The translations under genes and the position numbers were made by a program. From Desulfobacteraceae bacterium Eth-SRB2 (GTDB lineage: Bacteria > Desulfobacterota > Desulfobacteria > Desulfobacterales > UBA11574): a stretch of 64,000 nt of DNA. Below the pieces are notes generated by a model. That model ran no database searches and was not told the DNA's origin. It saw only the letters and a program-made list of their open reading frames with translations. How positions within the stretch are numbered: position 1 is the stretch's first letter; each line of letters starts with the position of its first letter. Of this stretch, positions 29,003 to 36,802 are shown piece by piece. The DNA is taken from NCBI GenBank assembly GCA_004193595.1, contig RPGQ01000001.1, forward strand, positions 212,318 to 276,317. The letters are read 5' to 3'.

Positions 29003-29404
29003 TCAGTTATGGATAGACTCTTGTTGATTTGTTTTGCGTTTTCCCAGGATTTCATGGACCATCTTTTTAAGACTTTCAACGCTGCTGCCGCTCTTTTCCA
29101 CAAAAGCGAGTTTGCTCAATTCATTCGTGTAGTCTGTATAATCTGCAAGATAGGTGTGCAGTACCACCGGCAGAGCCGGAATCCGATTCTGCAGCTTCTT
29201 TAATAAGGACAATTTGTCGGTACCGGGCAGGTCCGGATCCAGGATCAAAAGATCAAGGGTTTCGAAATGATATACCTTTTTAAGAACTTCCTGGACGTTT
29301 TTTGCCAACCGAACCCTGTAACCCTCTGCCGTCAATTCACGCTTTAGAAATTCTCGAACATGCTGATTCCGGTCAGCTACTAATATTTTGAATTCTTTTT
29401 CCAC
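29003..29404 (-). CDS. Divergent receiver-domain protein
   Basis: 133 residues. The fold is that of a receiver, with phospho-acceptor D56 (LLILDPDLPG) and the switch lysine in FVEKSG. The acidic pocket is reduced (VADRN instead of VDDE) and the conserved threonine position reads LHTYLAD. It opens the seven-gene operon, directly behind the sigma-54 promoter. It may be phosphorylated weakly or act by binding alone. It is clearly less related to the others than they are to one another. Confidence 0.82.
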   Translation of the reverse strand: MEKEFKILVADRNQHVREFLKRELTAEGYRVRLAKNVQEVLKKVYHFETLDLLILDPDLPGTDKLSLLKKLQNRIPALPVVLHTYLADYTDYTNELSKLAFVEKSGSSVESLKKMVHEILGKRKTNQQESIHN

Positions 29405-29523
29405 CCGTCGTCTTTTTTGATGATAAATGGTTTCGCCCGTTTCCCCTTTTAACCCTTGTTTGGTTTGGGTTTATCCGGGTTATGTTTTAAGCATTGGTCA
29501 ACTATCTTTTATTTAACTTCAAA

Positions 29524-29660
29524 AGCAATACCTATGCCAATAAAGGTTGCCGAAGAAATTTATCATAAATAATTGATAATATAGGTGAATATGATAGAGA
29601 AAAGAATTAGAAAACTTGTTTGCAAAAAGATTAATGTCAGGATTTTTTACAGTATGTAAA
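29524..29660 (-). promoter_or_regulatory. Sigma-54 promoter and upstream palindrome of the seven-gene operon
   Basis: Minus strand 29539-29524 reads TGGCATAGGTATTGCT. The palindrome TTTACATACTGTAAA is at 29646-29660, 106 bp upstream, with AAATCCTGACA after it. Confidence 0.88.
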
Positions 29661-30292
29661 GATGTGAGGATTTCTGATATTAATTGTTGCGGATTTCGGA
29701 AAAAGTCGGAGAGTTGCGAATTTCGGAGAAAATCGGAGAAGAAACTTTATTATGAATTAAAGGCTGAACTTTGAAATGAATCAACATGTCACGTGAAAGC
29801 ATTCACCTCCGACATTTTTTCTGTATGTTATAAGGGCATATTTCTTAATGTAATTATTTTAAAAAGTAAAGATCCGGGTCCAGAGAGCCCGGCTTTGATT
29901 ATCCCCAGAGGGGATTTAGTTTGCCGGGATTTAACGATTTACGGAGTACTGGAGTAATGGAGTGGTAGAGTAATGGAAGAAACCCCTTTTTTTCATCGCT
30001 CTCAGAAAACAGATCCCTGGAGAAAATCTGAAAGTTTAAAGCTCTTTTTTTTTAAATCAACACTCCAATACTCCATTACTCCATTACTCCGGTTGATTTA
30101 TACGGGCAGGGCCATTGATCTCTGACTCCCGCAATGCGGGACAGGCTTGGCCCTGAGGACCAGATTTTTTAGAACCCAATAAATTATGGCCTCGGGTCAA
30201 TAGGATCATTTAATACACCATAACTTATTGAGAAGTTACAAAAAAGATAAACCATACACCGTTATTTGAAAAAACCGTTAGGTAGGACATTT
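29661..30292. repeat. Intergenic repeat region with large inverted repeats
   Basis: No gene. A purine-rich arm (GGAGTAATGGAG and relatives, about 29937-29980) pairs with its complement at about 30062-30100. A second repeat, from CGGGTCAATA to GAGAAGTTAC (30193-30239), has relatives at 22557-22594 and 50622-50670. Confidence 0.65.
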
Positions 30293-30904
30293 TTAGGCTG
30301 AAATCAGATCAATGACCTGTTGTATGCCTTCCTCTCTACTCACTTTGCTCAGGTTTATCTCCATGCTGAATAGTGAGGGGTCCAACCAGTCAACGTTGTA
30401 GAAATAATCCATGAATTTCTTTTCCTTTTTATCCTGTTCAAGGATATACTCTTCAACATCGCAAATTCGCGATGCCAATAATTGACTAGCGGTTTTGACC
30501 CTCTCTTCCCATTCAGACTTAATCTTTATAAAATATGCGTTTTCATATCCCTGAAGAATACAATGGCTTCCTCGTCCAACGATAACAATATTGTCCCTTT
30601 TGGCAAGGGAAATGACAATCTCTTCCAAGAGTTTAAAGTAAATCTTGGAATCTATATGCCCTGCACTACCACCGATAAGCCTTTTGATGAAATTCATACT
30701 GATGGTCTTGGAAAGAATCTCCATGAGTCCTGTGAATCGACCATCTTCATAAGATTCCACATATTCTTCAGATATATTTGCGCGACGGGCCAATTCCCGA
30801 ATTATTTCCCTGTCTGCGTAGTCGTAGTTCAACTTCCTGGCAAGGGCCCTGCCGAACCCCCTTTTTTTTGAAGCATATAATCCAAAAATGGTTATAACAG
30901 CCAT
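30293..30904 (-). CDS. Cytidylate kinase-like protein
   Basis: 203 residues of the cytidylate-kinase-like family: the N-terminal strand and helix (ITIFGLYASKKRGFGRALA), then KLNYDYADREIIRELA. The phosphate-binding loop lacks the usual GxGKS/T order, so nucleotide binding may be changed. It is the second gene behind the CBS-domain regulator at 30941, 36 bases away, with GGAGG before the ATG. A longer relative is at 55257-56006, also behind a sigma-54 promoter of the shared type. The substrate is unknown. Confidence 0.78.
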   Translation of the reverse strand: MAVITIFGLYASKKRGFGRALARKLNYDYADREIIRELARRANISEEYVESYEDGRFTGLMEILSKTISMNFIKRLIGGSAGHIDSKIYFKLLEEIVISLAKRDNIVIVGRGSHCILQGYENAYFIKIKSEWEERVKTASQLLASRICDVEEYILEQDKKEKKFMDYFYNVDWLDPSLFSMEINLSKVSREEGIQQVIDLISA

Positions 30905-30940
30905 ATGTTACCTCCTTTAGGCGTGGCCTCAAGCGTGTGG

Positions 30941-31843
30941 CTATAGCGCTTCGGCCATAATGTCGTTGATTACTAACAGGAGATCATAGATCCGAACAGT
31001 TCCCAGTAATTTTTTCCCTTCCACAACCGGAAGTACGGCTAAATTATTATCGATCATAAATTTTACCGCCTCTAGAATCTGTGCATCAGCGCCCAAAGAT
31101 TTCACTTCCGTATTCATAATTTCGCCTACTGGGATGGTGGCCGCAGGGCCAGTTCCTTTATTGAGGAACTCATCCCAGGTAAGATCATCCCCGGTAATGA
31201 TTTTTTCTTTTTGAAATATGGGGATAACTGCCCTGAGGATGTGCTTGCGTTTCACTTTTCCAAGAAGTTCCTTTGAATCATTAATTACATAAAACTGTTC
31301 TGCAACCGGAGCGCCCGGTTTTTTCCTGAAAGTACGCACCGCATCTGCAAGTGAGGTGTCGGCATACCTATTTGGGATATCCTGGTTTATTACGTCTTTT
31401 AGGGTTATCTCTTCGATGATTAACCCCCGATCGCGTTCAAATTCAGCATCTTGAATCTTGAGTTCCCTCTGGGTTTTATGCTCGTATGCCGCTTCCAGTT
31501 TGGCCATAAGAATTTCAATATCGGTGGGCTTCATCAGGTAATCAAAGGCTCCGAAACGTACGCCCTCAAGCCCGGATTCTATTGTTGCATGGCCCGTAAG
31601 CATGATGACTTCGGTATCGGGAAAACGACGTTTTATTTCCTGCAGGACTTCAATCCCATTCATCTCCGGCATCTTGACGTCCAAAATTACCACATCAAAT
31701 GATTCGCTTTCCATCTTTGCCAAGGCCTCCGGACCGCTTTCGGCGCTCTTGACATATTGCTTTCTCCTCTTCAAACGCTTTGTCACGGATTGCAAAAAAT
31801 ATTTTTCGTCATCCACAAGCAGGATTTTAATTCCTTCTATCAT
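30941..31843 (-). CDS. Response regulator with paired CBS domains
   Basis: 300 residues. Receiver (1-120; D11-D12, phospho-acceptor D55 in VILDVKMPE, LTGHA, MKPTD lysine), a charged helical linker (about 121-150), then two CBS motifs (about 153-215 and 236-298). CBS pairs usually bind AMP, ADP or ATP, so this protein could join phosphorylation input with cellular energy state. No DNA-binding part is present. It forms an operon with the cytidylate-kinase-like gene. A frameshifted and truncated copy is at 1315-1885. Confidence 0.92.
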   Translation of the reverse strand: MIEGIKILLVDDEKYFLQSVTKRLKRRKQYVKSAESGPEALAKMESESFDVVILDVKMPEMNGIEVLQEIKRRFPDTEVIMLTGHATIESGLEGVRFGAFDYLMKPTDIEILMAKLEAAYEHKTQRELKIQDAEFERDRGLIIEEITLKDVINQDIPNRYADTSLADAVRTFRKKPGAPVAEQFYVINDSKELLGKVKRKHILRAVIPIFQKEKIITGDDLTWDEFLNKGTGPAATIPVGEIMNTEVKSLGADAQILEAVKFMIDNNLAVLPVVEGKKLLGTVRIYDLLLVINDIMAEAL

Positions 31844-31983
31844 AGAAGTGGCCTCCTTTCAGACCACGACTTTCGTGGTCAACAAAATTCTTTACCCCGG
31901 CAAATCAGTTATAACTGCCGGGTTTTCCTGAGCTGCAAGTATTCAGGATTTAGGTTAAAATTAACTAATGTATGATCTTTAAG

Positions 31984-32120
31984 AGCAAGACCTATGCCAA
32001 CAATGGATGCCATCGAGATATATTATAACCAATTGATAATATTAAAAGATAAATTTGAGAGGAGATTAAATTTCTTTGAAAATAAAAGATTTTGTGTCGG
32101 GTTTTTTTACAATATGTAAA
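31984..32120 (-). promoter_or_regulatory. Sigma-54 promoter and upstream palindrome of the CBS regulator operon
   Basis: Minus strand 31999-31984 reads TGGCATAGGTCTTGCT. The palindrome TTTACATATTGTAAA is at 32106-32120, 106 bp upstream, followed by AAACCCGACA, a variant of the shared tail. Confidence 0.87.
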
Positions 32121-32197
32121 AATGTGAAAATTTCTGACATTGATTGTAACTTTTCACGGGCTCAAGGGTTCAGGGGTTCCCCAACTGTTGATTTGTC

Positions 32198-32434
32198 CGT
32201 TATGCAGACGACTGTGTCATCTTTGTCGGAAGCAAGCGGGCAGGAGACCGAGTAATGGAAAGTGTCAGCCGTTTTATCGAAAAGAAATTACGGCTGGAGG
32301 TAAACCGGGAAAAAAGCGCCGTAGGACGCCCGTGGGAACGCAAGTACCTGGGATTCTGCCTGACGAATTCACGCAAGAATCCGAAGATCCGTATCCACTG
32401 GAAAACGATCAAACGGTTTAAACAGCGGGTGCGT
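32198..32434 (+). pseudogene. ltrA: Group II intron reverse transcriptase remnant (copy 2)
   Basis: Read from 32198 the frame gives RYADDCVIFVGSKRAGDRV, then ...VNREKSAVGRPW and KYLGFCLTNSRKNPKIRI, all characteristic of the palm domain of group II intron-encoded proteins. The frame is closed by a TGA at 32189-32191 just before the YADD core, and the rest of the protein is missing. It sits about 75 bases from the first attC-like site; some group IIC introns insert at attC sites, which may explain its place. It is better preserved than copy 1. Confidence 0.8.
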
Positions 32435-32509
32435 GATCACTCATTACTGTATTTCTTTAATTCTATTGCCACCTTGACAGGGAGAGATTCTTTCCAATTT
32501 TCCATTTTT

Positions 32510-32640
32510 TTATAACGCCGGGCATGAGTGCGCTGGGAAAAGCAAAGAAGGGCTTTGATAAAGGTGAGATTTGTGAGGACTGCCAGAAAAGACAAAAACG
32601 CACCAGCTTTTCCCAGTCCATCTCAATGCCCTTGTTCGGA
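32510..32640. repeat. attC-like site 1
   Basis: AACGCCGGGCATGAG pairs with CTCAATGCCCTTGTT, and the site ends in core GTTCGGA. An inner stem pairs GCTGGGAAAAGC with GCTTTTCCCAG. It is the array edge next to the reverse-transcriptase remnant. Confidence 0.75.
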
Positions 32641-32847
32641 AGTCCTTTTTTCTCTTTTTTTAATTATAGGGATTAATGACCTTAGAGCGTCATTTACTGA
32701 GTTTTCATCTGGGAAAAACTCAGCAACATCCGGATCGATGATTACAACATTAGTTCCTTTTTTGTATTCATTAGCGTATTTGCCCCTTACACCCTTGCTA
32801 AAATCATATTCTTCCAGCATATCTGGATCATTAGACATTGGTTTCAT
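32623..32847 (-). CDS. brnA: BrnA-like antitoxin
   Basis: 74 residues from the ATG at 32847 (AAGGAAAT upstream). A short, acidic start is followed by VVIIDPDVAEFFPDENSVNDALR, here split as VVIIDPDVAEFF and PDENSVNDALR, as in the ribbon-helix-helix-like antitoxins that follow BrnT toxins. The start overlaps the toxin stop by 17 bases. The C-terminus runs into attC site 1. The pair would be the most distal cassette from intI. Confidence 0.78.
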   Translation of the reverse strand: MKPMSNDPDMLEEYDFSKGVRGKYANEYKKGTNVVIIDPDVAEFFPDENSVNDALRSLIPIIKKREKRTSEQGH

Positions 32848-33109
32848 AATATTTCCTTTCTTTCTTGGTGGCTTTTCTTGCACTTATAATTCGAATATTA
32901 TCTCCTCTTTCTGTATGAACAATAACCAACAGGTGATTATTATATGATATTCCGATAAGAACCAATCTTACTTCATCTCTTGAATGTAAAGGATCATCTA
33001 TGGTTAATGATAAAGGATCTCTGAAAGCGGTGCTTGCTTCCTCAAAAGATACACCGTGTTTTTCTATATTGGTTTTTGCCTTTTTAAAATCCCATTCAAA
33101 TATTAACAT
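32831..33109 (-). CDS. brnT: BrnT family toxin
   Basis: 92 residues. The family pattern is plain: FEWDFKKAKTNIEKHGVSF, then AFRDPLSLTIDDP, and near the end RIISARKATKKERKYYE. BrnT toxins are RelE-fold ribonucleases neutralised by BrnA, which also represses the operon. It lies first in a toxin-antitoxin cassette, overlapping brnA. A second, distinct BrnTA pair is at 34755-35289. Confidence 0.9.
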   Translation of the reverse strand: MLIFEWDFKKAKTNIEKHGVSFEEASTAFRDPLSLTIDDPLHSRDEVRLVLIGISYNNHLLVIVHTERGDNIRIISARKATKKERKYYETNV

Positions 33110-33141
33110 ACATTGATTCCCATTCCAAATTTATATTTTTT

Positions 33142-33272
33142 GCCGAACGCAGAAGTCACCAGCAGGAAGGAAATAAGGTCTTTGTAAATATAAATAGAGC
33201 CACATGAAAGGGAATATGGCTAAAGGAAAAAGGCCGTCGATCCTTCCTGTATGGTGCACTGACTTGTCGGAT
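33142..33272. repeat. attC-like site 2
   Basis: CCGAACGCAGAAGTCACC pairs with GTGCACTGACTTGTCGG across a stem extended by CAGGAAGGA / TCCTTCCTG. The core is GTCGG rather than GTTCGG, a weaker match. Confidence 0.55.
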
Positions 33273-33322
33273 GCTGAAACCTGTTGAAGTAAAAGTCTTT
33301 AAATTCTATATGGAAAATATCT

Positions 33323-33667
33323 TTATTCAGTCAAATGCTCAAGAGATATTCCAAGCGCTTTAGCAAGCTTACGAAGAGTCGCTGTTCTTGGATTTGCACC
33401 AGGCTTTTCAAGTTTTGCATATGCGGGTTGACTCATCCCTGCCCGCTTAGCAACTTCAGCCTGCGTCAGACCAAGATATTCACGCCACGCTTTAAGTAGA
33501 CTATCACCTCTGACAACATTTGCTTCAACTACTTCCTGGGGAAACCACACATCAGATTCATCAGGAATATAATTTTTAACAAGCTCCTGATAAACATCCC
33601 AAGGAATTACGGCAAAAGCAGGTTTGTCGTCCTGTTTTATTACTTGTGGTTCAGTAAGTACGTTCAT
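33323..33667 (-). CDS. XRE-family antitoxin
   Basis: 114 residues. A helix-turn-helix of the XRE type (LTQAEVAKRAGMSQPAYAKL, about residues 68-87) follows a 60-residue N-terminal part that contains PAFAVIPWDVYQEL. It overlaps the RelE-like toxin stop by 17 bases and is transcribed after it. It should bind the toxin and repress the cassette. Confidence 0.85.
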   Translation of the reverse strand: MNVLTEPQVIKQDDKPAFAVIPWDVYQELVKNYIPDESDVWFPQEVVEANVVRGDSLLKAWREYLGLTQAEVAKRAGMSQPAYAKLEKPGANPRTATLRKLAKALGISLEHLTE

Positions 33668-33905
33668 CGCGTTTTTTTACCTCCTTGATTGCGATTATCT
33701 TTATTTGACCGTCAAAATCGAAAAAGACTCTGTAACGACCAACACGCAAACGGAAGTCATAAATATGGTTCTTCAAAGGCTTGACATTCTTGCATTCAGG
33801 GAAATTAACGAGAGTTCGAGTTGCATCGGTGATTGCTACACGGTAGTTAATTGGAACTTTTGCCAGCTGTCTTTTTGCCTTTTTGCTCCATTTGACTTCA
33901 TTCAT
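33651..33905 (-). CDS. RelE/ParE family toxin
   Basis: 84 residues with the compact RelE fold pattern: WSKKAKRQLAKVP at the start, KPLKNHIYDFRLRVGRYRVF in the middle, and KIIAIKEVKKRDERTY at the end. RelE-type toxins cut mRNA on the ribosome; ParE relatives poison gyrase, and sequence alone does not separate them here. It is paired with the XRE antitoxin downstream. Confidence 0.88.
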   Translation of the reverse strand: MNEVKWSKKAKRQLAKVPINYRVAITDATRTLVNFPECKNVKPLKNHIYDFRLRVGRYRVFFDFDGQIKIIAIKEVKKRDERTY

Positions 33906-33987
33906 GGCTTCATTATAACTAATTATAACCTTATGTCAAGAATAAATATAGCTTATTATGTTTTATTGAGGAAATTTCTTATTAGGC

Positions 33988-34058
33988 ATCCAACGGAAAG
34001 CTCACCAGATTGCATGGAGCGCAGTGAAATGCAGTTCTGGCGCAGCGCCATGTTCGGT
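33988..34058. repeat. attC-like site 3
   Basis: ATCCAACGGAAAGCTCACCA and TGGCGCAGCGCCATGTTCGGT form the two halves in a 71-bp site, core GTTCGGT. The duplicated segment at 1325-2497 resumes exactly on the hicA side of this site. Confidence 0.65.
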
Positions 34059-34083
34059 GAAAGTGAAATAAAATTACAACAAA

Positions 34084-34320
34084 TTATTTATAATACGCAT
34101 TCAAGAATTCATCCCTTGATATTCTTGTTTGAGTAAGAATGGTTCTCAGGGTTGATTTCTTGATTGTTGGATGGTTTGGCATCGTTAGGGGAGTTCGGGT
34201 TCCGTCCGGATTTTCTCTTAACATTGCAATGTGATTGCCCTCGCGTACGATGTTGAATCCAAGAGGCTCAAAGGACTTAATAACTTTTCGAATTGGAGCA
34301 TCAACAGGAAACTTCGACAT
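34084..34320 (-). CDS. hicA: HicA family toxin
   Basis: 78 residues. HicA double-stranded RNA-binding-like fold with the catalytic histidine region FNIVREGNHIAML and TMPNHPTIKKSTLR. HicA cleaves mRNA and is held by HicB. It abuts hicB (stop and start adjoining at 34320). The last nine codons are also present in the duplicated segment near 2480-2497. Confidence 0.9.
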   Translation of the reverse strand: MSKFPVDAPIRKVIKSFEPLGFNIVREGNHIAMLRENPDGTRTPLTMPNHPTIKKSTLRTILTQTRISRDEFLNAYYK

Positions 34321-34544
34321 CAGACAGCTACTCCTGCTTCTGCAATAAAAGCTTCCAGAATTGGCGGGTCAACATCAATTTGTTCAGGCCCGAATGTCTC
34401 GATATGAAATTTAATTGCCGATTTAACATCAGCTAACGCCGCTTCATATGTATCACCCTGACCGACCACAACGCCCTTTAAGCCGAGTGGATAAGCAACA
34501 TAGGTGTCGGGATGTTTCTCAACAACTATTTTAAATTGTTTCAT
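34320..34544 (-). CDS. hicB: HicB family antitoxin
   Basis: 74 residues from the ATG at 34544, chosen because GAGG lies eight bases upstream. The partial RNase-H-like HicB fold is visible (YPLGLKGVVVGQGDTYEAAL, then SAIKFHIETFG). No C-terminal DNA-binding domain is present, so repression would need another factor or the toxin complex. Gene order is antitoxin first, then toxin. Confidence 0.88.
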   Translation of the reverse strand: MKQFKIVVEKHPDTYVAYPLGLKGVVVGQGDTYEAALADVKSAIKFHIETFGPEQIDVDPPILEAFIAEAGVAV

Positions 34545-34641
34545 AATATTAGCCTCATTAAAATTGGTTTTTGCCAAGTCAACAAATTATAACACAATTG
34601 AAGTTTAAAAACAAAAAAACGGTTTCCGCATATTTTTATAC

Positions 34642-34771
34642 ACCGAACGCTGCGCTTAACCTGACGGGCGTGAAAAGCGAAAGTGGTTGATAATTTAACA
34701 AAATTTCAATGACCGGAAACTTACAATAAAGCGACGGCTTAGCCCGGTCGGAGTTCAAGCGCTTGTTCTGC
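34642..34771. repeat. attC-like site 4
   Basis: AACGCTGCGCTTAAC pairs with GTTCAAGCGCTTGTT, core GTTCTGC. The last codons of brnA lie inside the site. Confidence 0.75.
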
Positions 34772-35054
34772 CAGATTCATTTTGATGTGCTTCTTTGTAA
34801 GCCTTAAGCAAAGAGTTGATTCGTGTTTGATAACCTCTTCCCTGTTTCTTGAACCATGTTAGAACATCCTCATCAATTCGCAAAGTAACCTGGGTTTTTC
34901 GAACCACAGGTTTCAGCCCTTTTCGCAGAACAGCTTTTGCAAACATTTCGGGTGTAACCTCAGGGTTATCAGAAAAATCTATATCTTTATCACGTAGTTT
35001 ATCAACACGGTCCCAATCAGTCTGGGATTTGTGAGAAATATGCTTTTTCTTCAT
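34755..35054 (-). CDS. brnA: BrnA family antitoxin
   Basis: 99 residues. A basic start, then DNPEVTPEMFAKAVLRKGL, and the DNA-binding ribbon-helix-helix (VTLRIDEDVLTWFKKQGRGY, then TRINSLLKAY), the hallmark of BrnA. It overlaps the toxin stop by 38 bases. It is more complete than the BrnA at 32623. Confidence 0.9.
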   Translation of the reverse strand: MKKKHISHKSQTDWDRVDKLRDKDIDFSDNPEVTPEMFAKAVLRKGLKPVVRKTQVTLRIDEDVLTWFKKQGRGYQTRINSLLKAYKEAHQNESGRTSA

Positions 35055-35289
35055 ATTTTGTCGCCTTTCGTATTGAAATAATTCTTATTGAGTCTTCATT
35101 TTCTGTGTGTACAACCACAACGACCCTTCCTTCAAGAATCCCAAATGTAACAAAACGCTCTTCTCCATAATCGTAACGATCATCTTCAATAGTAAGAGTA
35201 TAACTATCAAAAATCATTGGGGCATTGATGAAATCTATTCCATGCTTTTTAATATTTGATTTGCATTTTGTATCATCCCATTCAAAATT
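35017..35289 (-). CDS. brnT: BrnT family toxin
   Basis: 90 residues from a GTG at 35289, which fits the usual family start (FEWDDTKCKSNIKKHGIDF directly after the first residues); an in-frame TTG at 35319 would add ten residues. The end RIISIRKATKYEEKAYF is typical. It partners the BrnA at 34755-35054. Confidence 0.88.
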   Translation of the reverse strand, partial: NFEWDDTKCKSNIKKHGIDFINAPMIFDSYTLTIEDDRYDYGEERFVTFGILEGRVVVVVHTENEDSIRIISIRKATKYEEKAYFSQIPD

Positions 35290-35357
35290 CACATAAAGAT
35301 TGTAGCTACATTTTGACAATACGTCAAGTGCGATTATATTAAAATGTTATTTTAAGG

Positions 35358-35454
35358 GCAGAACGAAAAATTAACCGGGTGCGCCGGGAAGCATGCAAAG
35401 GTTTTTATGCGAACCGCACGCTATCAGCGCTCCGATTCAATGCTTTGTTCGGAG
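35358..35454. repeat. attC-like site 5
   Basis: AACGAAAAATTAACCGGGTG and CGATTCAATGCTTTGTT form imperfect arms; core GTTCGGA. Confidence 0.6.
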
Positions 35455-35900
35455 TTTTTGAGGGATTCCAAGGCTTCAGCGTCAGCCAAATCCTTAGTTC
35501 TCCCTGTCGCCCTTTTGTTGCTAATCAAGTCGTCAATTGAAGGAATATGGACTTCAATTCCTTCGATATTTATCGCAATTGAGTTTTGAAATACTTCCTC
35601 AAACTTTAGCCCGGATGCGGCGGTGATGATGTCAATTCGTCTTGGGGCAACTCCGATCTGAAATATGGTTCCATCTTTTTGAAGGTCTTCCTTGGTAAGA
35701 TTGTGCAACGGCGCTCCGAAACGACGCAACGCCCTTAACACGGCTTCAGCGTTCTGAGGGGACGGCATGACCCAAATATCTATATCCATTGTTGCCCGAG
35801 GATAACCGTGGGCAGCCAGTGCATAGGCTCCGACAAGGATGAATCTAACCTTCTCGGTGGACAAGGCATGTAACATGTCTTTGTAGTCTTCGTTCAACAT
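35424..35900 (-). CDS. Nucleotidyltransferase-like protein
   Basis: 158 residues. The N-terminal half has the nucleotidyltransferase core: VGAYALAAHGYPRATMDIDI, with the paired aspartates of the metal site, then a third strand with DIITAASGL. Proteins of this type occur as MNT-like antitoxins and as stand-alone transferases. Its start overlaps the previous small gene by 56 bases, which suggests coupled translation. The C-terminal tail ends inside attC site 5. Confidence 0.78.
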   Translation of the reverse strand: MLNEDYKDMLHALSTEKVRFILVGAYALAAHGYPRATMDIDIWVMPSPQNAEAVLRALRRFGAPLHNLTKEDLQKDGTIFQIGVAPRRIDIITAASGLKFEEVFQNSIAINIEGIEVHIPSIDDLISNKRATGRTKDLADAEALESLKNSEQSIESER

Positions 35901-36051
35901 CGTGCTTTACGCTCAGAGATGTAATTTCTCGGGTCAGCGGCCATACAAGACCAATCCGGTATTCCGGGGTACCGGGAACGTAATCGTCATTCCAATGGTC
36001 CGTCATTCTGTATATGGCTGTTTGTTTTCTATCCATGGCTATAGATACCAT
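35845..36051 (-). CDS. Small conserved-looking protein overlapping the nucleotidyltransferase
   Basis: 68 residues (an internal ATG at 36036 is an alternative start). Charged, with DHWNDDYVPGTPEYRIGLVW and LTREITSLS as memorable stretches. No domain recognised. It is the first gene of its cassette and shares 56 bases with the nucleotidyltransferase in another frame. The order small gene then transferase is reminiscent of toxin-antitoxin units, but activity is unknown. Confidence 0.6.
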   Translation of the reverse strand: MVSIAMDRKQTAIYRMTDHWNDDYVPGTPEYRIGLVWPLTREITSLSVKHDVERRLQRHVTCLVHREG

Positions 36052-36081
36052 TTTTGTTTTGCAATATCAATCCGATAGTTT

Positions 36082-36214
36082 CTCCGAATGCCAAGCTTGA
36101 GCAGCGCCGTATAGATGGTAAAAATCTCTGTGTAATCTAAAAAAAAACCCCAAAAAACAACAATTGCCGAAAATCGCACAGTGTTAGGCGTCTGCCTCCA
36201 AGCTTTTGTTGGGC
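36082..36214. repeat. attC-like site 6
   Basis: AAGCTTGAG pairs with CTCCAAGCTT near the ends, core GTTGGGC on the right; the left core is degenerate (AAT for AAC). Confidence 0.6.
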
Positions 36215-36250
36215 GAAATATGTTTATTAGCTTGCTTTTTGCAGGGCTTC

Positions 36251-36457
36251 TTACGCTTCCAGGGGCAGTTGGACGTGGATGAAATAGGACTCTGGATAAA
36301 GATAATCTTCACCTGATTCGTCAATGACCCTCAGGTATCCTTCTTTTGAAGCCTCATCATCAGGTAGGATTTGATATATCTTCCGCCTCTCCAAATCCTC
36401 ACAATCCTTATTCTCGATGCAAACCATAAATATCGGTTTTTGGGTATTTTGTGTCAT
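36251..36457 (-). CDS. Small acidic protein of unknown function
   Basis: 68 residues, net acidic, with MVCIENKDCEDLERRKIYQI and GYLRVIDESGEDYLYPESYF (each a likely strand-loop unit of a small beta fold). I do not recognise it. It follows the gene at 36462 by four bases and both sit alone between two attC-like sites, so they form one two-gene cassette. Confidence 0.7.
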   Translation of the reverse strand: MTQNTQKPIFMVCIENKDCEDLERRKIYQILPDDEASKEGYLRVIDESGEDYLYPESYFIHVQLPLEA

Positions 36458-36461
36458 ATTT

Positions 36462-36695
36462 TTAATCCAATAATCGTTTAATTTTCAATTTCTTTTTGCC
36501 AATGCCGTGGGCTTCATACCAGTGTAATTCAGCCTTGCGGATACTGCCGCTCTGAAGGCGAACTTTAGCAACTCCTTTCATTTTACGCCAACGACCAGAT
36601 CCATACTGCTTTCGAAGTCGCATAATATCTCTGATTCTTCCAGCTACGGCTATCGTTTCAATTTTTTCGATTTCATCTATTATCTCAAAATGCAT
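36462..36695 (-). CDS. Small basic protein of unknown function
   Basis: 77 residues, strongly basic in the second half (RKQYGSGRWRKMKGVAKVRL and GIGKKKLKIKRLL). No domain is recognised. The pairing of a basic first gene with an acidic second gene in a single cassette matches the general form of a toxin-antitoxin pair, but there is no direct evidence for that role. Confidence 0.72.
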   Translation of the reverse strand: MHFEIIDEIEKIETIAVAGRIRDIMRLRKQYGSGRWRKMKGVAKVRLQSGSIRKAELHWYEAHGIGKKKLKIKRLLD

Positions 36696-36725
36696 GGCAA
36701 TTTACAATGTTTGATCTTTTTTTGC

Positions 36726-36790
36726 GCCCAACGCCGCGCTTGACATGCGGGCGCGTTTTTAGCCCGTCTGCGTCCAAGCGCATGTTCGCT
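36726..36790. repeat. attC-like site 7
   Basis: A compact, clear 65-bp site: GCCCAACGCCGCGCTTGA and TCCAAGCGCATGTTCGC with an inner GCGGGC / GCCCGT stem. Confidence 0.82.
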
Positions 36791-36802
36791 GATGGCTTCT
36801 CT

